Part shown: piece after piece, positions 1 to 7,429 of the stretch | Layout of the letters: every line of letters begins with the position of its first letter | How positions within the stretch are numbered: position 1 is the stretch's first letter | From: JBCCQH01 sp039024435 | GTDB lineage: Bacteria > Bacteroidota > Bacteroidia > J057 > JADKCL01 | NCBI GenBank assembly: GCA_039024435.1 | Contig: JBCCQH010000107.1 | Span: 1-28,296 of the forward strand | Direction: 5' to 3' | DNA length: 28,296 nt | The notes under the pieces: model-generated | What the model was told of the DNA's origin: nothing | The model's database searches: none | The model's input: the letters and a program-made list of their open reading frames with translations, nothing else | Made by a program: the position numbers and the translations under genes

Positions 1-228
1 GGGTTTGGATCACACTCAGCAGCAAGCTGTCGGCATCGGTGCAGCCGTTGGCGTCGGTGACCGTGACCGTGTAGGTGCCGGGGGCCGGCTTTAGCAACTA
101 CCTGTGGCAGGACAATTCTGCGAACGCCAGCCTCCTGGCCAGTACCGCCGGCACCTACACGGTCACGGTCACCGACGCCAACGGCTGCACCGATGCCGAC
201 AGCTTGCTGCTGAGTGTGATCCAAACCC
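1..228. repeat. 81-bp perfect inverted repeat (fold-back) at the left edge
   Basis: Bases 1-81 are the exact reverse complement of 148-228, with a 66-bp spacer. The right arm is the natural coding sequence of an Ig-like repeat (GTYTVTVTDANGC). The left arm is the same sequence backwards and has no independent coding sense. Because the arm begins at base 1, a fold-back chimera or contig-end assembly artefact is the simplest explanation. A genuine palindrome is possible but would disrupt the gene. Confidence 0.9.
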
Positions 229-725
229 CGATGGCCAATTTCTCCTTCATTCCATTGGGGACCACGATTGCCTTTACCGATCTGTCCACGAATGCCCCCT
301 CAGCATGGCACTGGGATTTCGGCAACGGGGACAGCAGCAACATCCAGAATCCCGCCTACAACTACAATGCAACCGGGATTTTCACGGTTTGCCTGACGGT
401 TGCAAATCAAGGCTGCTCCAGCGATACCTGCATCGACGTCCCGGTAATGGAAGTGAGCCGCGCCCCGGCGCTGGCTACTGAAGTCAACATCTATCCCCAG
501 CCCGTCCACAGCGATTTCAAAGTATGGGTCATCGGAATCGATCTGATGGAAGCCTGGCGGATCGACCTTTGCGATCTCTACGGACGTACGGTCCGTACCT
601 GGGAGGGCCTGCAGGGCAATTTACAGACATTGAACGCCGAGGGTGTTCCGGCGGGGACTTATATTTTGCGGATGCGCATGGAAACCGGCTTGCCGGTGGC
701 GACCGAAAAGATCTGGTTGCACTAA
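75..725 (+). CDS. PKD-domain protein with T9SS type A sorting domain (C-terminal fragment)
   Basis: This is the C-terminal part of a large secreted or cell-surface protein. Residues 5-48 are the end of an Ig-like adhesin repeat with GTYTVTVTDANGCTD. Residues 53-122 are a PKD domain with the typical WDFGNGD core. Residues 137-216 are a T9SS sorting domain, starting VNIYPQP and containing AGTYILRM. Such a C-terminus directs passage through the outer membrane by the Por secretion system and is usually cleaved off. The apparent start codon lies inside the fold-back repeat, so it is not a real start; trustworthy sequence begins at about base 82 and the N-terminus is missing. The PKD-CTD part resembles the ends of the proteins at 20756-23020 and 23954-26236. 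No ligand or enzyme activity can be inferred. Confidence 0.85.
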   Translation: MPGAGFSNYLWQDNSANASLLASTAGTYTVTVTDANGCTDADSLLLSVIQTPMANFSFIPLGTTIAFTDLSTNAPSAWHWDFGNGDSSNIQNPAYNYNATGIFTVCLTVANQGCSSDTCIDVPVMEVSRAPALATEVNIYPQPVHSDFKVWVIGIDLMEAWRIDLCDLYGRTVRTWEGLQGNLQTLNAEGVPAGTYILRMRMETGLPVATEKIWLH

Positions 726-798
726 ACGATGAATGATTCCTAACCAGACTTTCGGTTCGCCCGCCATGGCTCCGCAATATGAACATGTTTGAAAAAGG

Positions 799-824
799 AA
801 AAGCCCGCAATTCTGCGGGCTTTT
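799..824. terminator. Bidirectional intrinsic terminator
   Basis: A perfect 10-bp stem, AAAAGCCCGC / GCGGGCTTTT, closes a 6-nt loop and carries A and T tracts on both sides. It lies between the convergent genes ending at 725 (plus) and 851 (minus) and can serve both. Confidence 0.85.
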
Positions 825-850
825 CTGATATTGTGGTCAAACGTGAGCGA

Positions 851-2806
851 CTAGCGCAGCACGTCAAATTTCGGATTGTCTTTCATAATCGTGAAAGCCG
901 GGTTATTCCAAATCATGCGGCTCATGGTCCGATCTTGCTGGATGGCTTTCTGCAAGTGCTCAACCGTCTTGGCGGTAAGGCCCCGGTAAGCATAAATCAA
1001 AGCCAGGTTGTAGTACGCCTCAGCCAGGTTGTTGTTGGCGTCGAGGGCGTCCACGAAGTCTTTTTCCGCTTCCGTAGTGCGCATCGTTTTGAGCTTGGCC
1101 ACGCCCCGGTTGTTCAGGTTGGCCGCCGTAGCGTTTGCGCCTTCGAGCAGTTCGTCGTATTCCGCCAGAGCACCGGAGATGTAACCGATTTTGTCCATCA
1201 TGACCGCCCGGTTGAAGAACAAGCTGCGATTGTCCGGGTAGCGGACAACGTAGTCGTTGTAGTCGTCCATCATTTCTAGCCGCTCCTCGAGGGTGTAAGA
1301 ACCAGCGTACTTCGTTTTATACGCCAGGCCGGCGAGTGCGTACTGCATGTTGTTCTTCTCCAGAGAGAGGGCTTGCTCGATGTCATCGATGGCCATTTTG
1401 AAATCGTTCAGACCGAAATGATAGGTGGAACGCATGGCGAACAGGTTTGGCTTTTTGTTGTTGCCGATCAAAATGTCCAGCGTCTTGAGGCCTTTGCGGG
1501 CATCGCTGCTGCCGTCGTACTTGGTGATGACCATTGTTTCGTTGGCGACATTGACCAGTTCTTCCGAGATGACCGGCATCTTCGAAGGATAGTACTCCAC
1601 GTACATCTTATTCGGAGTATAGTCAAACTTGAAGGTGACCAGCGTGTGGCGCGTATTTTCGATCACTTCCGCAATGAGTTTTTCCCAGAAGTCAAGCTTG
1701 CGCATTTCTTCTTCTTTCTCATCGTTCGTGCCGGGACCGGTCGCGATATTGAGCACGGCCGACTGCTCTTCACTGCTCAGAGCGGAGATCTTGGTCAGCA
1801 TCTGGAGGCGATTCCAGTCTTCGCCGCGGCCCGCATAAGAGATGTCGATGGTCGAATCATTCATGGCCGCTACCAGATCTTCGTAAACGGCTTTGGCGCG
1901 GTCTTCGGAGAGTTGCTGATTTTTCATTTCGTCACCCCCGAGGGAAGCATAACCTTCCAGGCTTACATTGGTCACGTTGTAACCGATGGACTCGTAGCGC
2001 TTGATGTATTCCTGAATCGCCTTGGAGAGCAACTCCTTGTCGAATTTTGTGGAACCCATCGGAAAAATGAAGTCGAGCGTACCGGTAAATCCGCGGTACT
2101 TGTAATTTTCGTCATCGATTTTGACGTCGGGCATCTCGATGATCGACTGGGGATCTGACTTTTCCCAGGGCTGGTAGGTGACCGCTGCGGGCGTGATCGG
2201 ACCAAGCGGATTCTCATCGGTCTCACAAAATACCTTTTTGAGCTTGCCTTTCTTGTACTTGGCCACCATGAAGGTAAGCTTGATCTGCTTGCCGTAGATA
2301 TCGGCTTCACTGCCTTCAATCGGAATGCTGTACATGAAGACCGGATCCTTGTTGGCGTCGAAGTATTCGCGGTCCACCATCAGCGAACCTACGGTGCCTT
2401 CGCCGGACGCTTCGCGGCCCTTGAGGTGATCCAGCGCGCTGTAGTTCGCCATGATCGTGATGGCCACTCCTTTGGTGAGGTATTTTTCGTACTCAAGGTC
2501 ACCGATCAGGCGGAATTTCAGCATTCCATCTTTGATTTCGTATTGACCGGGTTCGAGATAGTAATAGTCGATATCACTATTGTCGTATTCGGCAACCACC
2601 AACTGTGCCGTGTTGGAGTTGGCGCTCATGATTGCATCCACCTCTTCTTTAAAACCGTCGCAGGTATTGGTGATTTTCTCACCATTGTACTTGGTTTTGT
2701 TGATGACCCCTTCGGGCGTACAAGCACTGAAGGCCATAGCAACCAGCAGGGCAAACATCAAAAAGTGGGAGTAAAATTTAAAATAGGCAGTAACGGATTT
2801 CTTCAT
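851..2806 (-). CDS. Lipoprotein with OmpA-like domain and C-terminal TPR repeats
   Basis: A 651-residue protein predicted to be an outer-membrane or periplasmic lipoprotein. The chosen start begins MKKSVTAYF; the signal peptide ends in a lipobox (AFSAC) with the acylated Cys at residue 29. The longer reading from 2875 is unlikely because a promoter element lies inside it (2851-2858). Residues about 240-330 look like an OmpA/MotB peptidoglycan-binding domain. They include an LEGYAS beta strand and the NQQLSEDRAKAV helix, whose Asn296 and Arg303 sit at the usual conserved positions. Residues about 455-651 form TPR-like helical repeats such as AEAYYNLALIYAYRGLTAK. The family suggests attachment to peptidoglycan plus protein-protein contacts in envelope assembly. 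The gene stands alone and converges on the PKD gene fragment. No exact family name is recognised. Confidence 0.85.
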   Translation of the reverse strand: MKKSVTAYFKFYSHFLMFALLVAMAFSACTPEGVINKTKYNGEKITNTCDGFKEEVDAIMSANSNTAQLVVAEYDNSDIDYYYLEPGQYEIKDGMLKFRLIGDLEYEKYLTKGVAITIMANYSALDHLKGREASGEGTVGSLMVDREYFDANKDPVFMYSIPIEGSEADIYGKQIKLTFMVAKYKKGKLKKVFCETDENPLGPITPAAVTYQPWEKSDPQSIIEMPDVKIDDENYKYRGFTGTLDFIFPMGSTKFDKELLSKAIQEYIKRYESIGYNVTNVSLEGYASLGGDEMKNQQLSEDRAKAVYEDLVAAMNDSTIDISYAGRGEDWNRLQMLTKISALSSEEQSAVLNIATGPGTNDEKEEEMRKLDFWEKLIAEVIENTRHTLVTFKFDYTPNKMYVEYYPSKMPVISEELVNVANETMVITKYDGSSDARKGLKTLDILIGNNKKPNLFAMRSTYHFGLNDFKMAIDDIEQALSLEKNNMQYALAGLAYKTKYAGSYTLEERLEMMDDYNDYVVRYPDNRSLFFNRAVMMDKIGYISGALAEYDELLEGANATAANLNNRGVAKLKTMRTTEAEKDFVDALDANNNLAEAYYNLALIYAYRGLTAKTVEHLQKAIQQDRTMSRMIWNNPAFTIMKDNPKFDVLR

Positions 2807-2850
2807 TTTTGTGCTATTACGCTTGAAGCAAAACGGGATTTTCGAAGGCA

Positions 2851-2858
2851 CAAATCTA
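2851..2858 (-). promoter_or_regulatory. Bacteroidota -7 element upstream of the lipoprotein gene
   Basis: On the minus strand this reads TAGATTTG, a full match to TAnnTTTG. It would give a leader of about 35-40 nt before the ATG at 2806, which supports that start. No good -33 element was seen at the expected distance. Confidence 0.45.
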
Positions 2859-3006
2859 TAAAAAAAATCGTACATTCTATGAAAAATTCGCAGTTATTTT
2901 TAAAATTGCCGGGCAGAAATCAGGAGCGTAAATCGCTGTCTGAACGCGTTTTTCGCCGGATGCCGACCCTCCTCGATTCGATCACTTGAATGCGACCCCA
3001 AACACG

Positions 3007-4161
3007 ATGAGCAAAGTATCTGTTGAGTCAAAATTACCCGCCGTCGGAACCTCCATTTTCACGGTCATGTCGACGCTCGCGCGGGAACACAACGCGCTCA
3101 ACCTCTCCCAGGGGTTTCCCAACTTTTCCGCCGATCCCGCACTGTTAAAATTGGTGGAAAAGGCCATGTTTGACCACCACAATCAGTACGCACCCTCTTC
3201 GGGCTACTTGCCCCTGCGCGAAGAGATTGCCCGGTTGATTGCGGACCTACACGGTGCCGAGTACGATCCCCAGGCAGAAATTACCGTCACTTCCGGCGCG
3301 ACCGAAGCACTGTTTTGTGCCATTACGGCGCTGATCGGCGAGGGCGATGAGGTCATCGTTTTTGAGCCCGCATTTGATTCCTACGTCCCGGCGATTGAGC
3401 TCAATGGGGGCATCCCCGTGTACATTCCCCTGGAGTACCCCAGCTACACCATCAATTGGGAAATGGTGAAAAAAGTGGTCAATTCACGCACCCGCATGAT
3501 CATCCTCAACAGCCCCCACAATCCCACCGGCAGCGCCCTGAGCGATGCCGACATGCAGGAACTGGCCCGGATCGTCGGCGAAAACAAAATCGTCATCCTT
3601 TCCGACGAAGTCTACGAGCACATGATTTTTGACGGAAAGGAACACCACAGCATCGTGCGCTATCCCGAATTGGCCGAACAGAGTTTTGTCATCTCTTCTT
3701 TCGGCAAGACGTTCCACACCACCGGATGGAAGGTCGGTTACTGTGTGGCGCCTGAGTACCTGAGCCACGAATTTCGCAAAGTCCACCAGTTCATTACCTT
3801 TTCTACGTCGACGCCGTTTCAGGTCGCGATTGCCGCCTACATGCAGCAGCACCGCGACAAAGTATTGGGCCTTAACGATTTTTACCAGGAAAAGCGCGAT
3901 GCCTTCACCGCAATGGTGGCGGGTAGCCGATTCCGAGTACTGCCCAACCGCGGCACCTACTTCCAACTCTTGTCCTACGCCCCGATCTCGGAAGCGGGCG
4001 ACGTCGAATTTGCCCGGCAGATGACCGTAGAACACGGGCTGGCTTCGATTCCTGTATCGGTGTTCTACCATTCGCACGAAGACAACAAAGTCCTGCGATT
4101 TTGCTTCGCCAAAGAAAAAGCCACCCTGGAACGTGCCGCCGAAATCCTGCATCGAATTTGA
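3007..4161 (+). CDS. PLP-dependent class I/II aminotransferase (methionine aminotransferase-like)
   Basis: A 384-residue fold-type I aminotransferase of normal length. Visible motifs are the N-terminal LSQGFPNF substrate segment, SGATEALF (phosphate-binding region), NSPHNPTG (Asn172 near the PLP O3'), LSDEVYE (Asp200 pairs with the pyridine nitrogen) and SSFGKTFHTTGWK, where Lys234 would form the Schiff base. A C-terminal LRFCF carries the carboxylate-binding Arg. The LSQGFPNF signature and overall pattern fit the YbdL / kynurenine aminotransferase group, which in Bacteroidota is usually annotated as methionine aminotransferase, converting 4-methylthio-2-oxobutanoate to methionine. ATG at 3007 is preferred over an in-frame TTG 21 bases upstream. 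It is divergent from the lipoprotein gene and has no pathway neighbours, so the substrate is inferred only from family. Confidence 0.9.
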   Translation: MSKVSVESKLPAVGTSIFTVMSTLAREHNALNLSQGFPNFSADPALLKLVEKAMFDHHNQYAPSSGYLPLREEIARLIADLHGAEYDPQAEITVTSGATEALFCAITALIGEGDEVIVFEPAFDSYVPAIELNGGIPVYIPLEYPSYTINWEMVKKVVNSRTRMIILNSPHNPTGSALSDADMQELARIVGENKIVILSDEVYEHMIFDGKEHHSIVRYPELAEQSFVISSFGKTFHTTGWKVGYCVAPEYLSHEFRKVHQFITFSTSTPFQVAIAAYMQQHRDKVLGLNDFYQEKRDAFTAMVAGSRFRVLPNRGTYFQLLSYAPISEAGDVEFARQMTVEHGLASIPVSVFYHSHEDNKVLRFCFAKEKATLERAAEILHRI

Positions 4162-4282
4162 TGACCGCTTATTTGCTGCTTAAAACCAGCCATTCTCGTT
4201 GGGTTTCCACTTGACCGATCGTGGACGCATGCATCCGTGACCTATCATCTGCGGCTCTATTTCCCATTAATTTTTGTGGGGG

Positions 4283-4397
4283 GCGGCTACTGACGCATCG
4301 CAGATGCACCATTACCAGGCTGTTCCGGGAGTTCGCGGGGCTCCGTCGCGCCGGCCCTCGGCACCGGCGCGACCCATGTCCCTCCCATCCTAGCCGC
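4283..4397 (-). repeat. Structured intergenic repeat, copy A (inverted relative to copy B)
   Basis: Read on the minus strand, this shares near-identical blocks with 10148-10243: AGGATGGGAGGGAC, then a hairpin, then CGCGAACTCCCGGAACAGCC, then a second hairpin, then GTAGCCGCC. Hairpin 1 here is a 10-bp perfect stem (4345-4354 with 4364-4373). Hairpin 2 is GCATC/GATGC (4295-4307). The outer ends GCGGC/GCCGC can also pair. The hairpins differ in sequence from copy B but stay paired. The rest of the gap 4162-4668 shows no convincing gene. Confidence 0.75.
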
Positions 4398-4612
4398 GTG
4401 CAAAAACGTTTGATTCATCGATTTCCGATGGCAAATGCGGCGGAGTGGCAATCGAAAATTCTCCAATTAAAAGTTGAACATTTTCCGCATACCAAATTGT
4501 GTAATGGAGTCCGATAAATAATCGGCGATTTTTGGGGATTTGACCGATTTAGTCGCGAGTTATTTCTCCCAGATCATGCAACTCACCGTGTCACATTTTG
4601 CACGTTTTGCCG

Positions 4613-4643
4613 TTGTGGCGGCCGGGAGGGGGAATTACCTTTA
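4613..4643 (+). promoter_or_regulatory. Candidate Bacteroidota promoter for the first kelch/T9SS gene
   Basis: TTG, 20 nt, then TACCTTTA, a 7 of 8 match to TAnnTTTG, about 25 nt before the ATG at 4669. The downstream paralog has the same arrangement at 7380-7410, which raises confidence. Confidence 0.5.
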
Positions 4644-4668
4644 GCCTGAACATTATCATTTCACGACC

Positions 4669-7263
4669 ATGAAATTATCTTTTACGCACGTTATACTTTT
4701 GCTTTTTGTGCTCGCCCTGCGGCCCCCTCAGACCTGGGCCCAATGTACGCCCCGTTATTACCAGGAACTCGACCAGAACCAAGTGAACGCCACCTTATCC
4801 AATGGTGGAGACCACTTTTGGGACTTCGTCGGCAATCCCCGCTACGAAGTGCCCAAAGGATCGGGCAAGAACAGCGTTTTTGTGAATTCGCTCTGGATCG
4901 GGGGCCTGGACCAATCGACGAACCTCCACGTTGCCGCCAATACCTACCGCCAGATCGGCAGCGACTTTTTCACCGGACCTTACCGTTCGAGTGGGAACTA
5001 CACCTGTGACCTTGGATTTACTGCCGGTGGCAATGTCTTCTGGCGGGGATTGCTTACCCTAGCTAGTGGCAAGGTTGCCGCTTTCTATTCGAGCGGGTTC
5101 ACCATCTATGACCCCACGACGAATGTCGCTACGGATTACGTCCTCCCGGTCATCCGCAATCTTTATCAGGCGCTAGAACTGCCCGATGGCCGCGTCTTGT
5201 TGTTCGGCGACGATGTGTATCCGGTCAGAACCGACGCCATGCTCATCGACACCTCTAACTTCAGCGTGAGTCTGATCGGACAATTGCAGCATTTTCACAA
5301 ATGGTCCTCCACCACCCAGCTCGCCAATGGCCAGATCTTCATCAGCGGACTCGATGGCTGTGAAATTTTCGATCCGGCTACCAGCACCTCGTCCCCGGCC
5401 GCTCCCATGATCCAGATGCGGACCCGGCACACCTCGGTATTGCTGCCCAATGGCAAGGTCCTGATCGCCGGCGGCGGAAGCTTACTCGGCGGTTCGGGCT
5501 TCATCCCCACCACCGAAATCTACGATCCCGGCTCGAATACCTGGACGAGCGGTCCCTTCATGACCTCGGCCCGCAACAGTCCGGAATCCGTGCGCCTGCC
5601 CAGCGGAAACATCCTCATCACCGGCGGTTCGAATACCTCCGGCAATTTCGAACTCTACGATCCGGTCGCCAACACCATCACTGCGGTTCCGGGCTGGCCT
5701 TCGGTCTTCAATGAGCACACCGCGCTGCCGCTCCCGACGGGGGAGATCCTCATCACGGCGGACAATGCCTTCTCCACGTTCAACCTCCGCCGCCTTGGGC
5801 GCTACGATCCGGTCACGCAAAACATCACCGATGTCCGCTTGATCAACATTGGATCCCGCGCTGCTTACGTCAATCCGAACCTCGCCTTGATCGAGCGGGA
5901 GCCCAATCGCTTCGCGGCCTTTGATCTCAGCAACAACCAGTTGGTCAGCCAGCCCTGGCAGAAGATCTGGAAGGTGTCGCGCGACCAGATCAACCAGTTC
6001 ATCGCCGATCAAGCCACCAACCAGGTCAACTTCGCCAACTATCCCGACATCCAGACCTGGCCGGCCAACGGAGATACCGCCCTCGGAGAAGACTTCAGCC
6101 TGGCGCCATTCGTGGACGTGAACCAGGATGGCCGCTACCGGCCGCAGCAGGACGGAGACTATCCCTGCGTCGAAGGAGATCAAGCCCTCTGGTGGGTGTA
6201 CAACGACGACGGCCCCCACACCGAGACCTCGGGCAATGCGATGGGCATCCAGGTCGAGCAGATGGCCTACGCCTACGACTGTGGCTCCACGCCCTGTACG
6301 CCTGATTCCTTCTTGGACTACGCAACCTTTCACCACCTGGAAATCACCAACAAAAGCACCAATGCCTACGAAGACTGCTACGTCGGGGTGTTCCTCGATG
6401 TAGACTTGGGGAACTTCTTTGATGACTTTATCGGCTCCGACAGTGCGCTAAATCTGGGATTTGTCTACAACGGTGACTCGGTGGACGAGGGCTCGGTAGG
6501 GTACGGACCAGCGCCGCCGGCTTTGGGGACGGTTTTCCTCGAAAACGACCAGATCGATGGGGCCAGCAACTTCATGTACCTCGCCAACGATTTCAGCGTT
6601 ACCGGCAACCCGACGCAACCCGTCCACTATTACAATTACCTCCGGTCGGTATGGACCGACGGAACGCCTTTGGTGAATGACGGCGATGATGGGTACGGCA
6701 TGGGCACCCCCACGAACTACATCTTTTCCGGAGACGGCGGATTCTGTGGTGGATCGCCGACCGGATGGAGCGAGGTCAACAGCCCGAGCAGCTCCCCCTT
6801 TGACCGGCGCTACCTGCAATCTTACGGGCCGTTCGACCTGGGTCCGGGAGAAAAGATCAAGCTTGACTACGCCATAATATGGACCCGTGGCACCAGCAAC
6901 CTCAACTCGGTCTGTAAGCTGAAGCAGGCGGCGGCCGTGATCGACAGCTTCTGGAGTGCCCAGCCGGCCAGTTGCTTTGATTTTGTCCTGGACCGTCCAG
7001 AAACCCCCGATCTCTCGGTTGAGGTGTCACTCTACCCCAATCCCAATGCCGGGCAGTTTGCCCTCGAACTGGCGAAAGCCCCGATGCAGGATCTGAATTT
7101 GCAGGTACTTGACATTTCCGGGCGAATCGTCCACACCGAAACACTTGCCGCCCAGCAAAGCCGCCATACCGTGTCCACCCACGGACTTTCGGATGGGGTC
7201 TACCTGGTGCGGATTACCGGCGAGCAAATCGCCGTGACCCGGAAAATGGTCGTGCGTCATTGA
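4669..7263 (+). CDS. Secreted kelch-repeat protein with T9SS type A sorting domain
   Basis: An 864-residue exported protein. Residues 1-25 are a signal peptide ending in TWAQ. Residues 26-105 hold a domain with NSLWIGG and HVAANTYRQ, common at the start of large Saprospirales surface proteins. Residues about 115-425 are a kelch-like beta-propeller: repeated LPNGKVLIAGG / LPSGNILITGG strands, each followed by an IYDP-type strand. From QKIWKVSRDQ (about 430) the Saprospirales-type domain resumes, including the Asp-rich DVNQDGRYRPQQDGDYP segment (about 483-499), which may bind calcium. Residues about 785-864 are the sorting domain (SLYPNPNAGQF ... DGVYLVRI), expected to send it through T9SS to the surface. 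A Bacteroidota-type promoter precedes it and a strong terminator follows. It is paralogous along its whole length to 7430-9925. The function is unknown; the propeller suggests ligand or glycan binding. Confidence 0.88.
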   Translation: MKLSFTHVILLLFVLALRPPQTWAQCTPRYYQELDQNQVNATLSNGGDHFWDFVGNPRYEVPKGSGKNSVFVNSLWIGGLDQSTNLHVAANTYRQIGSDFFTGPYRSSGNYTCDLGFTAGGNVFWRGLLTLASGKVAAFYSSGFTIYDPTTNVATDYVLPVIRNLYQALELPDGRVLLFGDDVYPVRTDAMLIDTSNFSVSLIGQLQHFHKWSSTTQLANGQIFISGLDGCEIFDPATSTSSPAAPMIQMRTRHTSVLLPNGKVLIAGGGSLLGGSGFIPTTEIYDPGSNTWTSGPFMTSARNSPESVRLPSGNILITGGSNTSGNFELYDPVANTITAVPGWPSVFNEHTALPLPTGEILITADNAFSTFNLRRLGRYDPVTQNITDVRLINIGSRAAYVNPNLALIEREPNRFAAFDLSNNQLVSQPWQKIWKVSRDQINQFIADQATNQVNFANYPDIQTWPANGDTALGEDFSLAPFVDVNQDGRYRPQQDGDYPCVEGDQALWWVYNDDGPHTETSGNAMGIQVEQMAYAYDCGSTPCTPDSFLDYATFHHLEITNKSTNAYEDCYVGVFLDVDLGNFFDDFIGSDSALNLGFVYNGDSVDEGSVGYGPAPPALGTVFLENDQIDGASNFMYLANDFSVTGNPTQPVHYYNYLRSVWTDGTPLVNDGDDGYGMGTPTNYIFSGDGGFCGGSPTGWSEVNSPSSSPFDRRYLQSYGPFDLGPGEKIKLDYAIIWTRGTSNLNSVCKLKQAAAVIDSFWSAQPASCFDFVLDRPETPDLSVEVSLYPNPNAGQFALELAKAPMQDLNLQVLDISGRIVHTETLAAQQSRHTVSTHGLSDGVYLVRITGEQIAVTRKMVVRH

Positions 7264-7287
7264 TGGGCATTCGCCCACGTGACGGCA

Positions 7288-7325
7288 AGTTCCCGGCCGT
7301 CATTGGCGGTCGGGAACTCCTTTTT
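7288..7325 (+). terminator. Intrinsic terminator after the first kelch/T9SS gene
   Basis: A 12-bp stem (7288-7299 with 7307-7318, one G-U pair) is followed by CC and five T. It separates the two paralogous kelch genes, so they are probably transcribed separately. Confidence 0.85.
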
Positions 7326-7379
7326 CGCGTTCCATTTTGATCCGTCTCCTGCAACCATGCCGCAAACCTACAATGCCGT

Positions 7380-7410
7380 TTTGCGTGTTTTTGAGCGTTT
7401 GGTAGCTTTA
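7380..7410 (+). promoter_or_regulatory. Candidate Bacteroidota promoter for the second kelch/T9SS gene
   Basis: TTTG, 19 nt, then TAGCTTTA (TAnnTTTG with the last base changed), about 20 nt before the ATG at 7430. The layout matches the promoter of the paralog at 4613-4643, and the two leaders share ACGACCATG over the start codon. Confidence 0.55.
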
Positions 7411-7429
7411 CCTTAACTTAATTACGACC

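Noticed and set aside
4221..4517. 98-codon plus-strand frame in the gap before the kelch gene
   Set aside because: It runs through the structured repeat element and its translation is low-complexity Arg/Pro/His-rich with no protein-like pattern.
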